64,000 nucleotides of DNA from Streptomyces sp. NBC_00690 (GCF_036226685.1 NZ_CP109009.1:5855501-5919500); one strand, 5' to 3'. Counted from the first letter of the stretch, positions 1-11,118 are shown. Numbers and translations are program-made. Notes: generated by a model not told the origin, from the letters alone.

Positions 1-1212
1 CCGCCGTCCCGATCCCGCCGTGAGGACCTGCCCCAGACGGCCAGACAGCCGCAGGCCACCCCGGGGGAGTGGTTCACCGCCACCCTGTGGATCGCCGTCG
101 GTGTCGTCCAACGGCTCCTCGACCGGGCCGCCGACACCCAGGAGACCTATCCCGACGGCGATACCGAACTCCCGTCGTCCGAGCGTCGCGAACCCGCACT
201 GCTGCTGCGCGGCGGGCTCCTCCTCGACCTCGCCCGCCACCACCGCGGCGACGGCCCCGTACGACCGACGGCCGTGGACCCGGCGACCGCCCGTGAGTAC
301 GCGGAACGAGCGGGCGAGGACCTCCACGCCGGCATCGACGGCATGGACTGGGACGCCGTCGACGGGCGCGAGCTGTGCCGGGCCTGGTTGGACTACGCCG
401 ACGCCATCGAACTCGCCGCCGACCTCCTCGACGACGACGCCAGACTGCGCATCCTCCAGGCCCTCGACCAGGCCCGCCGCGCCGTCGGCCGGGACGAGCG
501 GGCACGGGCCGGCATCCTGTTGCGCATGGCCAGGCTGTTGGAGCAGCGCTACCTCTCCACCGGCAGTTGGGCCCACCGCGACTCGGCCGTCGCTGCCTGG
601 ACCGAGGCCCTGCCCCTGCTGGCCCGGCGCGATCCGGCCCGGCCTGCCGTCCTCACCTCCCTCGGACGACAGTTGACGGAACGGGGCGTCGACAAGGACA
701 CGGCCGACGACGTCCACGCCGCGGTACGGGCCCTGCGCACCGCGATCGAGGCCACCGGACCGGCCGACCCCGAGCTACCGCGGCGGCGAGCGCTGCTGGG
801 ACAGGCGTACATCGAGCGTTTCCGCGCCGACGGGAAGCCCGCCGACCTCCAGTTGGCGGACTGGGCGCTCGGCGCAGCCGCCCGTACCGTCGACGATCCG
901 GAACTGGCCGCGTACGCCTGGTGGTACCGGGCCCTGTGCTCCGCCTTGCTCGCCCGGCACGCCGATTCGCCCACCCGACTCCAGTCCGCGGTCGACTACT
1001 GCCATCGAGCCCAACGCGGGCCCACCGGGCTGTTGGAGACGGCCGTGATGACCCAGTGGGCCCGCGCGGGGCGACTGGAGCGCACCTCGGGCCCCGAGCG
1101 GGCGCTGAACGAGCACCGGGCGGTACTGGCGCTGTTGTCCGCCGCGGGCATCAAGACCGGTACTGGCCTGCTCCGCAGGGAAGTCGCGCGGCTGGAAGCG
1201 GCGGCGCGCTGA
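1..1212 (+). CDS. TPR-like helical protein, 5'-truncated by the window edge
   Basis: The reading frame is open from the first base, so the true start lies outside the window. The visible 403 residues are mostly alpha-helical and rich in Ala, Leu, Arg and Asp. They contain repeated helix-turn-helix units with conserved Ala/Leu/Tyr spacing, for example around residues 125-180 and 240-340, as in the TPR-like tails of large Streptomyces regulatory or CHAT-type proteins. No catalytic motif is visible in this part. It converges on kgd, and a bidirectional terminator lies between them. The product name depends on the missing N-terminus, so only a helical scaffold or protein-interaction role is inferred. 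Confidence 0.7.
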   Translation, partial: PPSRSRREDLPQTARQPQATPGEWFTATLWIAVGVVQRLLDRAADTQETYPDGDTELPSSERREPALLLRGGLLLDLARHHRGDGPVRPTAVDPATAREYAERAGEDLHAGIDGMDWDAVDGRELCRAWLDYADAIELAADLLDDDARLRILQALDQARRAVGRDERARAGILLRMARLLEQRYLSTGSWAHRDSAVAAWTEALPLLARRDPARPAVLTSLGRQLTERGVDKDTADDVHAAVRALRTAIEATGPADPELPRRRALLGQAYIERFRADGKPADLQLADWALGAAARTVDDPELAAYAWWYRALCSALLARHADSPTRLQSAVDYCHRAQRGPTGLLETAVMTQWARAGRLERTSGPERALNEHRAVLALLSAAGIKTGTGLLRREVARLEAAAR

Positions 1213-1266
1213 AATCCCGCGGCCCCGCGTTCCAGTAGCCCGGTCCCCATGGCACCCGGGCACGAG

Positions 1267-1308
1267 CGAGGGGCCCGCCCCGCGCCTGTGCGCGGAACGG
1301 GCCCCTCG
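1267..1308. terminator. Bidirectional terminator between the TPR-like gene and kgd
   Basis: An 11-bp perfect GC-rich stem (1267-1277 with 1298-1308) encloses a 20-nt loop that can itself form a small GCGC hairpin. It lies between two convergent genes and has no U-tract, which is common for Streptomyces terminators. Confidence 0.65.
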
Positions 1309-1358
1309 AACATCAGCCGTCAACCATCAGCCAGGCCCCGGCGAGCCGGAGCACCGGA

Positions 1359-4300
1359 TCAGGCGTCGAAGACCTCGTTCACCAACTGCTGCTGCTCCGC
1401 CTGGTGACGCTTGGCGGAACCCACCGCCGGCGACGAGCCGTGCGGACGCGAGATGCGCCGCAGCCGCTCGCCGTGCGGAATGTCCGCGCCGACGGCCAGA
1501 TCGAGGTGGTCGATCAGGTTCAGCGCGATGAACGGCCACGCACCCTGGTTCGCCGGCTCCTCCTGCGCCCACAGGTACTTCGCGGCGTTCGGGAACTTGG
1601 CGATCTCGGCCTGGAGCTCCGCACCCGGCAGCGGGTACAGCCGCTCCAGACGGATGATCGCCGTGTCCGTGATACCGCGCTTGTTCCGCTCGGCGTCCAG
1701 GTCGTAGTAGACCTTGCCGGAGGTGAAGACCACCTTGCGCACGGCCGTCGGGTCCACCGAAGCGTCGCCGATCACCGGGCGGAAGCCGCCGGTCAGGAAC
1801 TCGTCCACCTTCGAAGCCGCGGCCTTCAGGCGCAGCATCGACTTCGGCGTGAAGACGATCAGCGGCTTGTGGTGCGGGTTGTGGACCTGCCAGCGCAGCA
1901 GGTGGAAGTAGTTCGACGGGAGCGTCGGCATCGCGACCGTCATGTTGTTCTGCGCGCACATCTGGAGGAACCGCTCCGGGCGGGCGGAGCTGTGGTCCGG
2001 GCCCTGGCCCTCGTAACCGTGCGGCAGCAGCAGGGTGACGCCGGACGTCTGGCCCCACTTCTGCTCGGCCGACGAGATGAACTCGTCCACCACGGTCTGA
2101 GCGCCGTTGACGAAGTCGCCGAACTGCGCCTCCCACATCACCAGCGCGTCCGGGCGGGCCAGCGAGTAGCCGTACTCGAAGCCCATCGCCGCGTACTCGC
2201 TCAGCAGCGAGTCGTAGACGTTGTAACGGGCCTGCTCATCGGTGAGGTAGAGCAGCGGGGTGTAGTCCTCGTTGGTCACCTGGTCGACCAGCACCGCGTG
2301 CCGCTGGCCGAAGGTGCCGCGGCGCGTGTCCTGGCCGGAGAGCCGGACCGGGGTGCCCTCCATCAGCAGGGAGCCGATGGCCAGCGTCTCGCCCATGCCC
2401 CAGTCGATCGTGCCGTCCTCCACCGAGGAGGCCCGCCGCTGGAGCTGCGGCAGCAGCCGCGGGTGGACGGTGACGTTGTCGGGGATGTTCACCTGGGACT
2501 CGGCGATCCGCTTCACGACCTCCTGGGAGATCGCGGTGGTGACCGCCACGGGGAACTCGGCCTGAGCGTCCGGAACGAGCGCCGGGGCCGGGTGGCTGGT
2601 GGCCTCGCGGACCTCCGCGAACACCTTCTCCAGCTGGCCCTGGAAGTCCTGGAGCGCCTGCTCCGCCTCTTCCAGCGTGATGTCCCCGCGACCGATCAGC
2701 GACTCGGTGTAGAGCTTGCGCACCGAGCGCTTCTTGTCGATCAGCGCCACCATCTGCGGGTTGGTGAACTGCGGGTTGTCGCCCTCGTTGTGACCGCGGC
2801 GGCGGTAGCAGATGAGGTCGATCACGACGTCCTTGTTGAACGTCTGGCGGAACTCGAACGCGAGCCGCGCCACCCGGACGCACGCCTCGGGGTCGTCACC
2901 GTTCACATGGAAGATCGGCGCCTCGATCATGCGCGCCACGTCGGTGGCGTACATCGACGAACGCGACGACTCGGGAGAGGCGGTGAAGCCCACCTGGTTG
3001 TTGATCACGACGTGGACCGTGCCGCCGGTGCGGTAGCCGCGCAGCTGCGACATGTTCAGCGTCTCGGCGACCACGCCCTGGCCGGCGAAGGCCGCGTCAC
3101 CGTGGAGGGCGACCGGCAGGACGGTGAAGTCCGTGCCGCCCTTGTTGATGACGTCCTGCTTGGCGCGGGCGACGCCTTCGAGCACCGGGTCGACCGCCTC
3201 CAGGTGGGAGGGGTTGGCGACCAGCGAGACCTTGATCTGCTCGCCGTCCAGACCGGTGAAGGTGCCCTCGGCGCCCAGGTGGTACTTCACGTCACCGGAG
3301 CCGTGCATCGACTTCGGGTCGAGGTTGCCCTCGAACTCGCGGAAGATCTGCGCGTAGGACTTGCCGACGATGTTCGCCAGCACGTTCAGCCGGCCGCGGT
3401 GGGCCATGCCGATGACGACCTCGTCCAGCCGTGATTCGGCGGCCGAGTCGATGACCGCGTCCAGCAGCGGAATGACGGACTCGCCGCCCTCCAGCGAGAA
3501 GCGCTTCTGACCCACGTACTTGGTCTGGAGGAACGTCTCGAACGCCTCGGCGGCGTTCAGCCGGCGCAGGATGCGCAGCTGCTCCTCGCGCTCCGGCTTG
3601 GAGTGCGGGCGCTCCACCCGGTCCTGGATCCACTTGCGCTGCTTCGGGTCCTGGATGTGCATGAACTCGATGCCGGTGGTGCGGCAGTACGAGTCGCGCA
3701 GGACGCCCAGCACCTCGCGCAGCTTCAGCAGCGACTTGCCGGCGAACCCGCCGACGGCGAACTCGCGCTCCAGGTCCCAGAGCGTGAGGCCGTGCTCCGT
3801 GATGTCCAGGTCGGGGTGCTTGCGCTGGCGGTATTCCAGCGGGTCGGTGTCGGCCATCACATGGCCGCGGACCCGGTAGGAGTGGATCAGCTCGAAGACC
3901 CGCGCGGCCTTGGTGACGTCGTCGTCGTGCGAGGCGTCGATGTCCTTGAGCCAGCGGACCGGCTCGTACGGGATGCGCAGCGCCTCGAAGACGTCGTCGT
4001 AGAAGCCGTCCTCGCCGAGGAGGTAGTTCGCGACGACCCGCAGGAACTCGCCGGAGGCCGCGCCCTGGATCACCCGGTGGTCATAGGTGGAGGTCAGGGT
4101 CATGACCTTGGAGATGCCCAGCTTGTTCAGGGTGTCCTGGGAGGTGCCCTGGAACTCGGCCGGGTAGTCCATCGAGCCGACGCCCATGATGACCGACTGG
4201 CCGGGCATCAGACGCGGCACCGAGTGGACGGTGCCGAGGCCGCCGGGGTTGGTCAGGGAGACCGTGACCCCGGTGAAGTCGTCCATCGTCAGCTTGTTGC

Positions 4301-5246
4301 CGCGGGCACGGCGGACGATGTCCTCGTACGCCTGCCAGAACTCGAAGAAGTTGAACGTCTCCGCCTGCTTGATGGCGGCGACGACGAGCTGGCGGTCGCC
4401 GTTCGGCTTGACCAGGTCGATGGCGAGGCCGAAGTTGACGTGCTCCGGCTTGACCAGCGTCGGCTTGCCGTCCTTCTGGGTGAAGGAGTAGTTCATCGAC
4501 GGCATGGCCTTCAGGGCCCGGACCATCGCGTACCCGATGAGGTGGGTGAAGGAGACCTTCCCGCCCCGGGCGCGCTTGAGGTGGTTGTTGATCACGATCC
4601 GGTTGTCGAAGAGCAGCTTCACCGGGACGGCGCGCACGGACGTGGCCGTGGGCACCTCCAGCGAGGCGTTCATGTTCTTCGCCACCGCGGCGGAGGGGCC
4701 GCGCAGGGTCACGAACTCGGGGCCACCTCCACCTTCAGCCGGCGCGGCCGGTTCTTCCTTCTTGGGGGCAGCGGCGGCGGGCTTCGCCGGAGCTGCCTGG
4801 GGAGCGGCAGCGGGCGCGGCCGGAGCCTGCTGCGGGGGTGCGGCCTGCTGGGCCACGGGTGCGGGTGCTGCGGGGGCTGCCGGCGTCGCGGCCTGCGCGA
4901 CGGGGCGACCCGGCTGCGCCGCGCCGTTGGCGGGCGCCACAGCGGCGGGTGCGGCCGGAGCCTGGGTCACCGGTGCCGCAGCGGGCTCAGCCGCGGCCTC
5001 CGGTGACGGGCTCGCGGTCGCAGCCGTGTTCTCGGCGCCTGGCTTGTAGTCGGCGAAGAAGTCCCACCAGGCACGGTCGACCGAATTCGGGTCCTGGAGG
5101 TACTGCTGGTAGATCTCGTCGACGAGCCACTCGTTGGCACCGAAAGCGGCAGCGGGATCAATTCCCTGCGCGCTTCGGTCGGTCGTGGGGGCACCGCCCG
5201 GCCGGAGGTCGGGGGAGCTGGAGTTACTGGGGGACTGAGACGACAC
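1359..5246 (-). CDS. kgd: Multifunctional 2-oxoglutarate dehydrogenase (E1o fused to an E2o-like acyltransferase domain)
   Basis: This 1295-residue protein matches actinobacterial Kgd, which works in the TCA cycle by decarboxylating 2-oxoglutarate with thiamine diphosphate. An N-terminal segment ([16 protein letters not shown], about residues 35-50) is followed by a long Ala/Pro linker. An E2-type acyltransferase domain runs from about 175 to 390 and ends in DHRVIQG. The E1o dehydrogenase domain fills the rest, with the ThDP-binding GDAAFAGQG and NNQVGFT region near 712-755. There is no lipoyl domain, as expected for this family. The GTG at 5246 is preferred to the TTG at 5297 because it gives the usual family start (SSQSPSN) and has a purine-rich GGAAGAGGG upstream, although 12 nt away. 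It is monocistronic, converging on the upstream TPR-like gene. Confidence 0.97.
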   Translation of the reverse strand: MSSQSPSNSSSPDLRPGGAPTTDRSAQGIDPAAAFGANEWLVDEIYQQYLQDPNSVDRAWWDFFADYKPGAENTAATASPSPEAAAEPAAAPVTQAPAAPAAVAPANGAAQPGRPVAQAATPAAPAAPAPVAQQAAPPQQAPAAPAAAPQAAPAKPAAAAPKKEEPAAPAEGGGGPEFVTLRGPSAAVAKNMNASLEVPTATSVRAVPVKLLFDNRIVINNHLKRARGGKVSFTHLIGYAMVRALKAMPSMNYSFTQKDGKPTLVKPEHVNFGLAIDLVKPNGDRQLVVAAIKQAETFNFFEFWQAYEDIVRRARGNKLTMDDFTGVTVSLTNPGGLGTVHSVPRLMPGQSVIMGVGSMDYPAEFQGTSQDTLNKLGISKVMTLTSTYDHRVIQGAASGEFLRVVANYLLGEDGFYDDVFEALRIPYEPVRWLKDIDASHDDDVTKAARVFELIHSYRVRGHVMADTDPLEYRQRKHPDLDITEHGLTLWDLEREFAVGGFAGKSLLKLREVLGVLRDSYCRTTGIEFMHIQDPKQRKWIQDRVERPHSKPEREEQLRILRRLNAAEAFETFLQTKYVGQKRFSLEGGESVIPLLDAVIDSAAESRLDEVVIGMAHRGRLNVLANIVGKSYAQIFREFEGNLDPKSMHGSGDVKYHLGAEGTFTGLDGEQIKVSLVANPSHLEAVDPVLEGVARAKQDVINKGGTDFTVLPVALHGDAAFAGQGVVAETLNMSQLRGYRTGGTVHVVINNQVGFTASPESSRSSMYATDVARMIEAPIFHVNGDDPEACVRVARLAFEFRQTFNKDVVIDLICYRRRGHNEGDNPQFTNPQMVALIDKKRSVRKLYTESLIGRGDITLEEAEQALQDFQGQLEKVFAEVREATSHPAPALVPDAQAEFPVAVTTAISQEVVKRIAESQVNIPDNVTVHPRLLPQLQRRASSVEDGTIDWGMGETLAIGSLLMEGTPVRLSGQDTRRGTFGQRHAVLVDQVTNEDYTPLLYLTDEQARYNVYDSLLSEYAAMGFEYGYSLARPDALVMWEAQFGDFVNGAQTVVDEFISSAEQKWGQTSGVTLLLPHGYEGQGPDHSSARPERFLQMCAQNNMTVAMPTLPSNYFHLLRWQVHNPHHKPLIVFTPKSMLRLKAAASKVDEFLTGGFRPVIGDASVDPTAVRKVVFTSGKVYYDLDAERNKRGITDTAIIRLERLYPLPGAELQAEIAKFPNAAKYLWAQEEPANQGAWPFIALNLIDHLDLAVGADIPHGERLRRISRPHGSSPAVGSAKRHQAEQQQLVNEVFDA

Positions 5247-5546
5247 GGCGGCAACCGCCCTCTTCCGCTTCACAAGGTGGTGGACAGCGGGAATCAAGGC
5301 TACGCCCCTGGGGGCGAGAGGTGCAGGCTGGATGGGTCATCGTCGCGCAAGTCACACCGAAAGACGGGTTTCGGGGCCGAGAATGGCGGGAAACAAGCAC
5401 GTTTTGCCGTCGGTGCGGCTATCGCTCACCCTTGAGCGGCCCCCGCGGCGCACCGCGGTCTTGGAGACCGGGGTCGCCCTCTCTGACCTTGGCGTCCCCC
5501 GGGGGCGGACAGTCGTTCCGTACGGAAGAGACCCTATGTCAACACG
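5247..5546. other. Intergenic region upstream of kgd
   Basis: About 300 bp separate kgd from the end of the histidine kinase gene; both genes read leftward. It should hold the kgd promoter. No convincing -10/-35 pair, operator or small gene was recognised; a weak TAGCCT box lies near 5300. Confidence 0.4.
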
Positions 5547-6641
5547 TCAACCGCGGGGCTGCGGAATCCCGGGGAGGGTGACCAGGATTCGGCAGCCGCG
5601 GGCTGATTCGGCCACCCCGATCCGCCCGCCGTGGAGGTCCACGGCCCAGCGCGCGATGGCCAGACCGAGCCCTGTGCCGCCGTCGCTGCCCTTCCCATGC
5701 GGAGAGGACACTTTGCCCCGGTTGAACCGCTCGAAGACCCGGTGCCGCTCCTGCTCGGGGATGCCAGGACCCTCGTCCACCACTTCCAGCTCCAGGGATT
5801 CCGGTTGACCGCCTCGACGGGCCCGGACCGTCACCCGCCCGTGCGGGGGCGAGTGCTTCACGGCGTTGTCGATCAGATTGGCGACGACCTGGTGGAGCCG
5901 TTCCGCGTCCGCGTGCGCGGTCAGCTCGGGCGGCCAGACATCCAGATGCAGATGCACATCCGTTCGGGTGTGGTGTCCTGACCCCGAGGCCAGACCGCGG
6001 CGGGCCACGGCCAGATTTGCCTCCTTCAGCACCCCTGACAGATAGGGCCACACCTCGAACCTGCTGGCCCGCAGCGGAAGGACCCCGTTGTCGAGCCGGG
6101 AGAGGTCCAGCAGGGTCTCCACCAGCCGCCCGAGACGTTCCGTCTGCTTCAGCGCGGTCCGCATCGTCTCGGGGTCCGCCGCGGACACCCCGTCCACCAC
6201 GTTCTCCAGGACCGCTCGCAGCGCCGCGATGGGGGTGCGCAGTTCGTGCGAGACATTGGCGACCAGTTCCTTGCGGTGCCTGTCCACGGCCTCCAGGTCA
6301 TCGGCCATGCGATTGATCGTGGAGGCGAGGTCGCCGAGTTCGTCACGGCGATCGGCGCCCCGCACCCGATGGGTGAAGTCACCGTGCGATATCCCCTTGG
6401 CCACCCGGTTCATGTCGTCCAGCGGCGCGGTGAGCCCGTGCGCCACGAACTGGGTGATCAACAGGGTCGCTATCACCGAGAAGACGGTGATGAAGCGCAG
6501 TTCCGTCGAGGTGCGCAGGGCCACCAGGACCAGCCCCGTGGTGATGAAGACCGAGACGACGACCAGCATCCCCAACTTGGTCTTGATCGAGATGGAGACC
6601 GTTCGCCGCTCGGATCGCCCCGGCCGGGGGTGGCGCCTCAT
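5547..6641 (-). CDS. Sensor histidine kinase (HAMP, HisKA, HATPase)
   Basis: This is a 364-residue membrane kinase. Two hydrophobic helices (about residues 22-42 and 50-72) have almost no extracytoplasmic loop between them, suggesting that the sensor lies in or near the membrane. They are followed by HAMP (about 75-128), the phospho-acceptor H-box VSHELRTP, the N-box NLIDNAVKHS, and the G-boxes DEGPGIP and GGTGLGLAI. Its ATG overlaps the stop of the upstream response regulator gene (ATGA, 6638-6641), so the two are translationally coupled and form a cognate pair. The signal sensed is not evident. The pair has the same position next to kgd and lon in other streptomycetes, as far as I recall. 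Confidence 0.92.
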   Translation of the reverse strand: MRRHPRPGRSERRTVSISIKTKLGMLVVVSVFITTGLVLVALRTSTELRFITVFSVIATLLITQFVAHGLTAPLDDMNRVAKGISHGDFTHRVRGADRRDELGDLASTINRMADDLEAVDRHRKELVANVSHELRTPIAALRAVLENVVDGVSAADPETMRTALKQTERLGRLVETLLDLSRLDNGVLPLRASRFEVWPYLSGVLKEANLAVARRGLASGSGHHTRTDVHLHLDVWPPELTAHADAERLHQVVANLIDNAVKHSPPHGRVTVRARRGGQPESLELEVVDEGPGIPEQERHRVFERFNRGKVSSPHGKGSDGGTGLGLAIARWAVDLHGGRIGVAESARGCRILVTLPGIPQPRG

Positions 6642-7375
6642 GGAGCGGGCGTCTCCAGGGCGTAGCCGACCCCGTGGACCGTACGGATGCGCTCGGCGCC
6701 GATCTTGCGGCGCAGCGCCTTGATGTGGCTGTCCACGGTCCGGGTGCCGGAGGCGTCGGCCCAGTCCCAGACCTCGGCGAGCAACTGCTCCCGGGACAGG
6801 ACCGCGCGGGGGGTGTTCGCGAGGCAGACCAGCAGGTCGAACTCGGTGGGCGTCAGATGGACGTCGTCGCCGCGGACCCGGACCCGGCGCTGAGCGTGGT
6901 CGATCTCCAGTTCCCCGAGGCGCAGGATGCCGCTTCGGGGCGTCACCGCGGCCAGCGCCGCCCGCTCGACCCGGCGCAGCAGGACGTGCACCCGGGCGGC
7001 CAGTTCCCGCATGGAGAACGGCTTGGTCATGTAGTCGTCGGCCCCGACGCCGAGGCCGACCAGCATGTCCGTCTCATCGTCACGCGCGGTGAGCATGAGG
7101 ACGGGGACGGGCCGCTGGGCTTGTACGCGCCGGCACACCTCCAGCCCGTCGAAGCCGGGCAGCATCACGTCGAGCACCATCAGATCGGGCTGCCACGCCT
7201 GGGCGGCATCGACCGCCGCCGGGCCGTCCGAGGCCGTCTGCACGAGGAATCCCTCGGCGCGGAGCCGGGCGGCGATGGCGTCCACGATCGTCGTGTCGTC
7301 CTCGACGACCAGCACCCGGCGCTGGGCCCCTGGTGTGGCGCTGGCGCCGTTGTGGGTGGTCTGCGTCTGTTCCAT
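6638..7375 (-). CDS. OmpR-family response regulator
   Basis: The 245 residues comprise a receiver domain (VVEDD acid pair near residue 25, phospho-acceptor Asp in MVLDVMLPG, switch Thr in LMLTARD, Lys in MTKPF) and a C-terminal winged helix (LTPTEFDLLVCL ... TVDSHIKALRRKIG ... TVHGVGYAL) typical of OmpR/PhoB DNA-binding regulators. It is the first gene of a two-gene operon with the overlapping sensor kinase. The ATG at 7375 has only a short GGGGCGGG upstream as a ribosome-binding site. Targets are unknown. Confidence 0.95.
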   Translation of the reverse strand: MEQTQTTHNGASATPGAQRRVLVVEDDTTIVDAIAARLRAEGFLVQTASDGPAAVDAAQAWQPDLMVLDVMLPGFDGLEVCRRVQAQRPVPVLMLTARDDETDMLVGLGVGADDYMTKPFSMRELAARVHVLLRRVERAALAAVTPRSGILRLGELEIDHAQRRVRVRGDDVHLTPTEFDLLVCLANTPRAVLSREQLLAEVWDWADASGTRTVDSHIKALRRKIGAERIRTVHGVGYALETPAP

Positions 7376-7466
7376 CGCCCGCCCCTGTGAGCGCTCTCAT
7401 GAGGTTTACGCTCGTTGTAGATCCGGTGTGTAGCTCAGCAGCGTAAGGGCATACATGCGCTCTGGG

Positions 7467-8483
7467 CTACGCAGGGTGAATGGCGAGGTGGACCACGTCA
7501 GGCACTCCTCGGACAACGGGGATCTCCTCGGTCCGCACCCCGGTGAACCCGGCTTTCCGCAGCGCTTGTTCAAAGGCGGGCGATGGCTGGGCGGACCATA
7601 CGGCGAGTACGCCCTGCGGTCGCAGCACCCGTCCGCACAGGGCGAGGCCCCGCGGCGTGTAGAGGGCCTCGTTGTCGTCCGTGACGGTCCAGTCCGGGCC
7701 GTTGTCGATATCCAGACACAGCGCGTCGTAGCGCTCGCTCGTGGTTCGAAGGTGGGCCAGGAGATCACCGCGGACGATCACGGTCCGGGGATCGGCGAGA
7801 GCGGGGGCGGAGATCCGGGCGAAGGGCCCGGACAGATGCCAGTCGACGATCGCGTCCTCGCGCTCGACGACGGCGATATGTCGCCATCGCGGGTCTCTGG
7901 CGGCCCGGGCGAGCGAGAAGCCGACCCCCAGCCCGCCGATGAGTAGCGCGGGATCGCGCCGACCTGCCAGGGCGTCGGCGGCTGCGTCGATGAGCAGCCG
8001 TTCGGAGCGCCCGTCGGAGGTGTCCATCAGGAAGCACCCGTTGGCGATGATCTCGTGGTGCTCGCCGCGCCGCCGCAGCACGATCTCGCCCCAGGGGCCG
8101 TCACGCCGGTCGAGCGTGACGGGAAGGGGTGCGACCAGCGTGGTGGATGGGTTCGCGCGTGGAAACACGGGTGACCTCCGGTCCATCGGGTGGGTGGTCA
8201 TCGTGTCCGCGATGTCTGCCCCGGGCATCTGCTTTTGGCCAAGGCGGGGTGTACGGGGTCGATGGTGGGCGCGCGGTGTGCGGTGGGGTGGTACGGGGTG
8301 CTCTGGGGGCGCATGGGGCGTGCGGTGGGTATCGGTCGTCGGGGCGGGCCCGTGCGGTCCACGGCTGGTGAGGGAGCTGGCCGCGATCACGGCCATCGGC
8401 AGCTGTACGGGGATGCGTCCCGGCCCGCGGCCCAGAGGATTCTTCGGCACTTCGACGGCACTGTCGTCCGGCCCGTGCTTCAC
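7467..8483 (-). CDS. Spermidine synthase-like (SAM-dependent aminopropyl/methyltransferase fold) protein
   Basis: The C-terminal 240 residues match the spermine/spermidine synthase-like Rossmann fold. A nucleotide-binding loop (ALLIGGLGVGFSL) is followed by an acidic strand end (IAVVERED) and a DALCLDIDNGPDW segment in place of the usual catalytic Asp region. A true polyamine activity is uncertain, since many such actinobacterial proteins are uncharacterised. The GTG at 8483 has a strong GGGGGA site 7 nt upstream and gives 338 residues with a Pro/His-rich N-terminal extension of about 95 residues. A start at the ATG at 8201 would give only the conserved domain (244 residues). It is divergent from lon. 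Confidence 0.75.
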   Translation of the reverse strand: MKHGPDDSAVEVPKNPLGRGPGRIPVQLPMAVIAASSLTSRGPHGPAPTTDTHRTPHAPPEHPVPPHRTPRAHHRPRTPRLGQKQMPGADIADTMTTHPMDRRSPVFPRANPSTTLVAPLPVTLDRRDGPWGEIVLRRRGEHHEIIANGCFLMDTSDGRSERLLIDAAADALAGRRDPALLIGGLGVGFSLARAARDPRWRHIAVVEREDAIVDWHLSGPFARISAPALADPRTVIVRGDLLAHLRTTSERYDALCLDIDNGPDWTVTDDNEALYTPRGLALCGRVLRPQGVLAVWSAQPSPAFEQALRKAGFTGVRTEEIPVVRGVPDVVHLAIHPA

Positions 8484-8665
8484 GCTCTGATCCCCCTGAG
8501 GGGCGAGTCCCTCGCGCACCCCTCGTATCGCTCCCCGGTGCACATCTATGAGAAGAACCAGGTCAGGGCCGGGTCAGAGGCTGGCGCGAGGGAGTGGCCG
8601 GGGAGATCGCCCAGAGCGAACAGGGTGCGGGGAACATCTTGGGGGCTTCCTGCATTGAGAGGTTA

Positions 8666-8684
8666 TTGAGTCGATAGAGCTCAA
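8666..8684. promoter_or_regulatory. HAIR-type HspR operator upstream of lon
   Basis: TTGAG (8666-8670) and CTCAA (8680-8684) form an inverted repeat with exactly 9 nt between the arms. This matches the HAIR consensus core TTGAG-N9-CTCAA bound by the heat-shock repressor HspR. Lon is a known HspR-regulon member in streptomycetes. The site lies 22 nt before the lon start codon. Confidence 0.8.
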
Positions 8685-8706
8685 CTTCACTGCCTAAGGG
8701 GAGATC

Positions 8707-11118
8707 ATGGCTGCTGAGTCCCAGACGTTCACACCGCTCACCCTGCCCGTGCTGCCGCTCGATGACGAGGTCGTGCTGCCCGGAATGGTGGTGCCGCTGG
8801 ACCTGACCGACACCGAGGTGAGAGCAGCGGTGGAGGCCGCACAGGCCGCCTCCCGCTCCGAGAACAGCAAGCCCACGGTGCTCCTTGTTCCACGCGTCGA
8901 CGGCAACTACGCCGGGACCGGTGTGCTCGGGACGATCGAGCAGGTCGGACGGCTCTCCGACGGTGACCCCGGAGCGCTCATCCGCGGCCGTGGCCGGGTG
9001 CGCATCGGCGCGGGCACCACCGGACCCGGGGCCGCCCTGTGGGTCGAGGGCACCCGTATCGACGAAATCGTGCCCGACCCGCTGCCCGGTCAGATCACCG
9101 AGCTGGTGAAGGAGTACAAGGCCCTCGCCACCGACTGGTTGAAGAAGCGCGGGGCCTGGCAGGTCGTGGACCGCGTGCAGCAGATCGACGATGTCTCCCA
9201 GCTCGCCGACAACAGCGGGTACTCACCCTTCCTGACCACCGCACAGAAGATCGAACTGCTGGAGACGGCCGACCCGATCGCCCGGCTGAAGCTCGCCACC
9301 GAGCAACTGCGAGAGCACCTCGCCGAGCAGGACGTCGCCGAGTCCATCGCCAAGGACGTCCAGGAAGGCGTCGACAAGCAGCAGCGCGAATTCCTGCTGC
9401 GCCGCCAGCTCGAAGCCGTCCGCAAGGAACTGCGGGAGATCAACGGCGAGGACGGCGAGGACGAGTCCGACGACTACCGGACCCGCGTCGAAGCCGCCGA
9501 TCTGCCCGAGAAGGTGCGCGAGGCCGCCCTCAAGGAGGTCGAGAAGCTGGAGCGGGCCAGCGATCAGAGCCCCGAAGGCTCCTGGATCCGCACCTGGCTG
9601 GACACCGTCCTCGAACTGCCGTGGAACGAGCGCACCGACGACCAGTACGACATCGCGGGCGCCAAGGCCGTCCTCGACGCCGAGCACGCCGGCCTTCAGG
9701 ACGTGAAGGAGCGGATCACCGAGTACCTGGCCGTGCGCAAGCGGCGCCTCGACCGAGGGCTCGGAGTCGTCGGCGGGCGGCGTGGCGGAGCCGTGCTCGC
9801 GCTGGTAGGACCTCCGGGTGTCGGAAAGACCTCGTTGGGAGAATCGGTCGCGCACGCCATGGGACGCAAGTTCGTCAGGGTCGCCCTCGGCGGCGTCCGT
9901 GACGAGGCCGAGATCCGTGGCCACCGGCGCACCTACGTCGGTGCGCTGCCCGGTCGTATCGTCCGGGCGGTCAAGGAGGCCGGCTCGATGAACCCGGTCG
10001 TTCTCCTCGACGAGATCGACAAGGTCGGCTCGGACTTCCGCGGCGACCCGGCCGCGGCCCTCCTCGAAGTCCTGGACCCCGCACAGAACCACACCTTCCG
10101 TGACCACTACCTGGAGGTCGAGCTCGATCTGAGCGATGTCGTCTTCCTGGCCACCGCCAATGTGCTGGAGGCCATCCCGGAGGCGCTGCTCGACCGGATG
10201 GAACTGGTCCGGCTGGACGGCTACACCGAGGACGAGAAGGTCGTCATCGCCCGGGACCACCTGCTGCCGCGCCAGCTGGAGCGGGCGGGCCTGGAGAAGG
10301 ACGAGGTCGTCCTGGAGGACTCGGCGCTGCGCAAGCTCGCCGGCGAGTACACCCGTGAGGCGGGCGTGCGAAACCTGGAGCGTTCCGTCGCCAGGCTGCT
10401 GCGCAAGGTCGCGGCCCAGCACGAGCTCGGCGACCGGGAGCTGCCGTTCACCATCGGCGCGGAGCAACTGCGCCCGCTGATCGGACGGCCGCATCATGTG
10501 CCGGAGTCGGCGCAGGACCCGGCCGAACGCCGTACCGCCGTGCCCGGTGTCGCCACCGGACTCGCGGTCACCGGCGCGGGCGGCGATGTGCTCTTCGTCG
10601 AAGCGTCCCTCGCCGATCCGGAGACGGGAGCCTCCGGGCTCACCCTCACCGGCCAGCTGGGCGATGTGATGAAGGAGTCGGCACAGATCGCCCTGAGCTT
10701 CCTGCGCTCGCGCGGAGCCGAGCTGGAACTGCCCGTGGGTGACCTGAAGGACCGGGGCGTGCACATCCACTTCCCGGCCGGATCGGTGCCCAAGGACGGC
10801 CCGAGCGCCGGCATCACCATGACGACCGCGCTCGCCTCGCTGCTCTCCGGACGCCAGGTGCGCACGGACGTGGCGATGACCGGAGAGGTCTCCCTGACCG
10901 GTCGGGTCCTGCCCATCGGCGGCTTGAAGCAGAAGCTGCTGGCCGCCCACCGGGCGGGCATCACCACCGTGGTGATCCCCAAGCGGAACGAGGCGGACCT
11001 GGACGATGTGCCCCAGGAGATCCTGGACACGCTCCAGGTGCACCCGGTGACGGACGTTCGCCAGGTGCTGGAGCTGGCGCTGTCCCCGGCCGACGTACTG
11101 GTTCCGGCAGCGGCCTGA
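8707..11118 (+). CDS. lon: ATP-dependent protease La (Lon)
   Basis: This 803-residue cytoplasmic AAA+ protease degrades misfolded and regulatory proteins. It has an N-terminal substrate-binding domain (about 1-210), a coiled-coil linker, an AAA+ module with Walker A at residues 368-375 (GPPGVGKT, Lys374) and Walker B in VVLLDEIDK, and a C-terminal serine protease domain. The catalytic dyad is Ser700 in PKDGPSAG and Lys743, 43 residues apart as in E. coli Lon. The ATG at 8707 has the ribosome-binding site AAGGGGAG at 8696-8703. The HAIR operator upstream predicts HspR repression and heat induction. It is monocistronic, with two hairpins after the stop. Confidence 0.99.
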   Translation: MAAESQTFTPLTLPVLPLDDEVVLPGMVVPLDLTDTEVRAAVEAAQAASRSENSKPTVLLVPRVDGNYAGTGVLGTIEQVGRLSDGDPGALIRGRGRVRIGAGTTGPGAALWVEGTRIDEIVPDPLPGQITELVKEYKALATDWLKKRGAWQVVDRVQQIDDVSQLADNSGYSPFLTTAQKIELLETADPIARLKLATEQLREHLAEQDVAESIAKDVQEGVDKQQREFLLRRQLEAVRKELREINGEDGEDESDDYRTRVEAADLPEKVREAALKEVEKLERASDQSPEGSWIRTWLDTVLELPWNERTDDQYDIAGAKAVLDAEHAGLQDVKERITEYLAVRKRRLDRGLGVVGGRRGGAVLALVGPPGVGKTSLGESVAHAMGRKFVRVALGGVRDEAEIRGHRRTYVGALPGRIVRAVKEAGSMNPVVLLDEIDKVGSDFRGDPAAALLEVLDPAQNHTFRDHYLEVELDLSDVVFLATANVLEAIPEALLDRMELVRLDGYTEDEKVVIARDHLLPRQLERAGLEKDEVVLEDSALRKLAGEYTREAGVRNLERSVARLLRKVAAQHELGDRELPFTIGAEQLRPLIGRPHHVPESAQDPAERRTAVPGVATGLAVTGAGGDVLFVEASLADPETGASGLTLTGQLGDVMKESAQIALSFLRSRGAELELPVGDLKDRGVHIHFPAGSVPKDGPSAGITMTTALASLLSGRQVRTDVAMTGEVSLTGRVLPIGGLKQKLLAAHRAGITTVVIPKRNEADLDDVPQEILDTLQVHPVTDVRQVLELALSPADVLVPAAA

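Noticed and set aside
1404..5006. Long open frames antisense to kgd (676 and 467 codons)
   Set aside because: They mirror the codon bias of kgd on the other strand, have Val/Arg/Leu-rich composition with no family resemblance and lack ribosome-binding sites.
7425..7480. tRNA-like GTAGCTCAGC and following bases
   Set aside because: It resembles a D-arm, but there is no matching T-arm or acceptor stem, and it overlaps the 3' end of a conserved protein gene.
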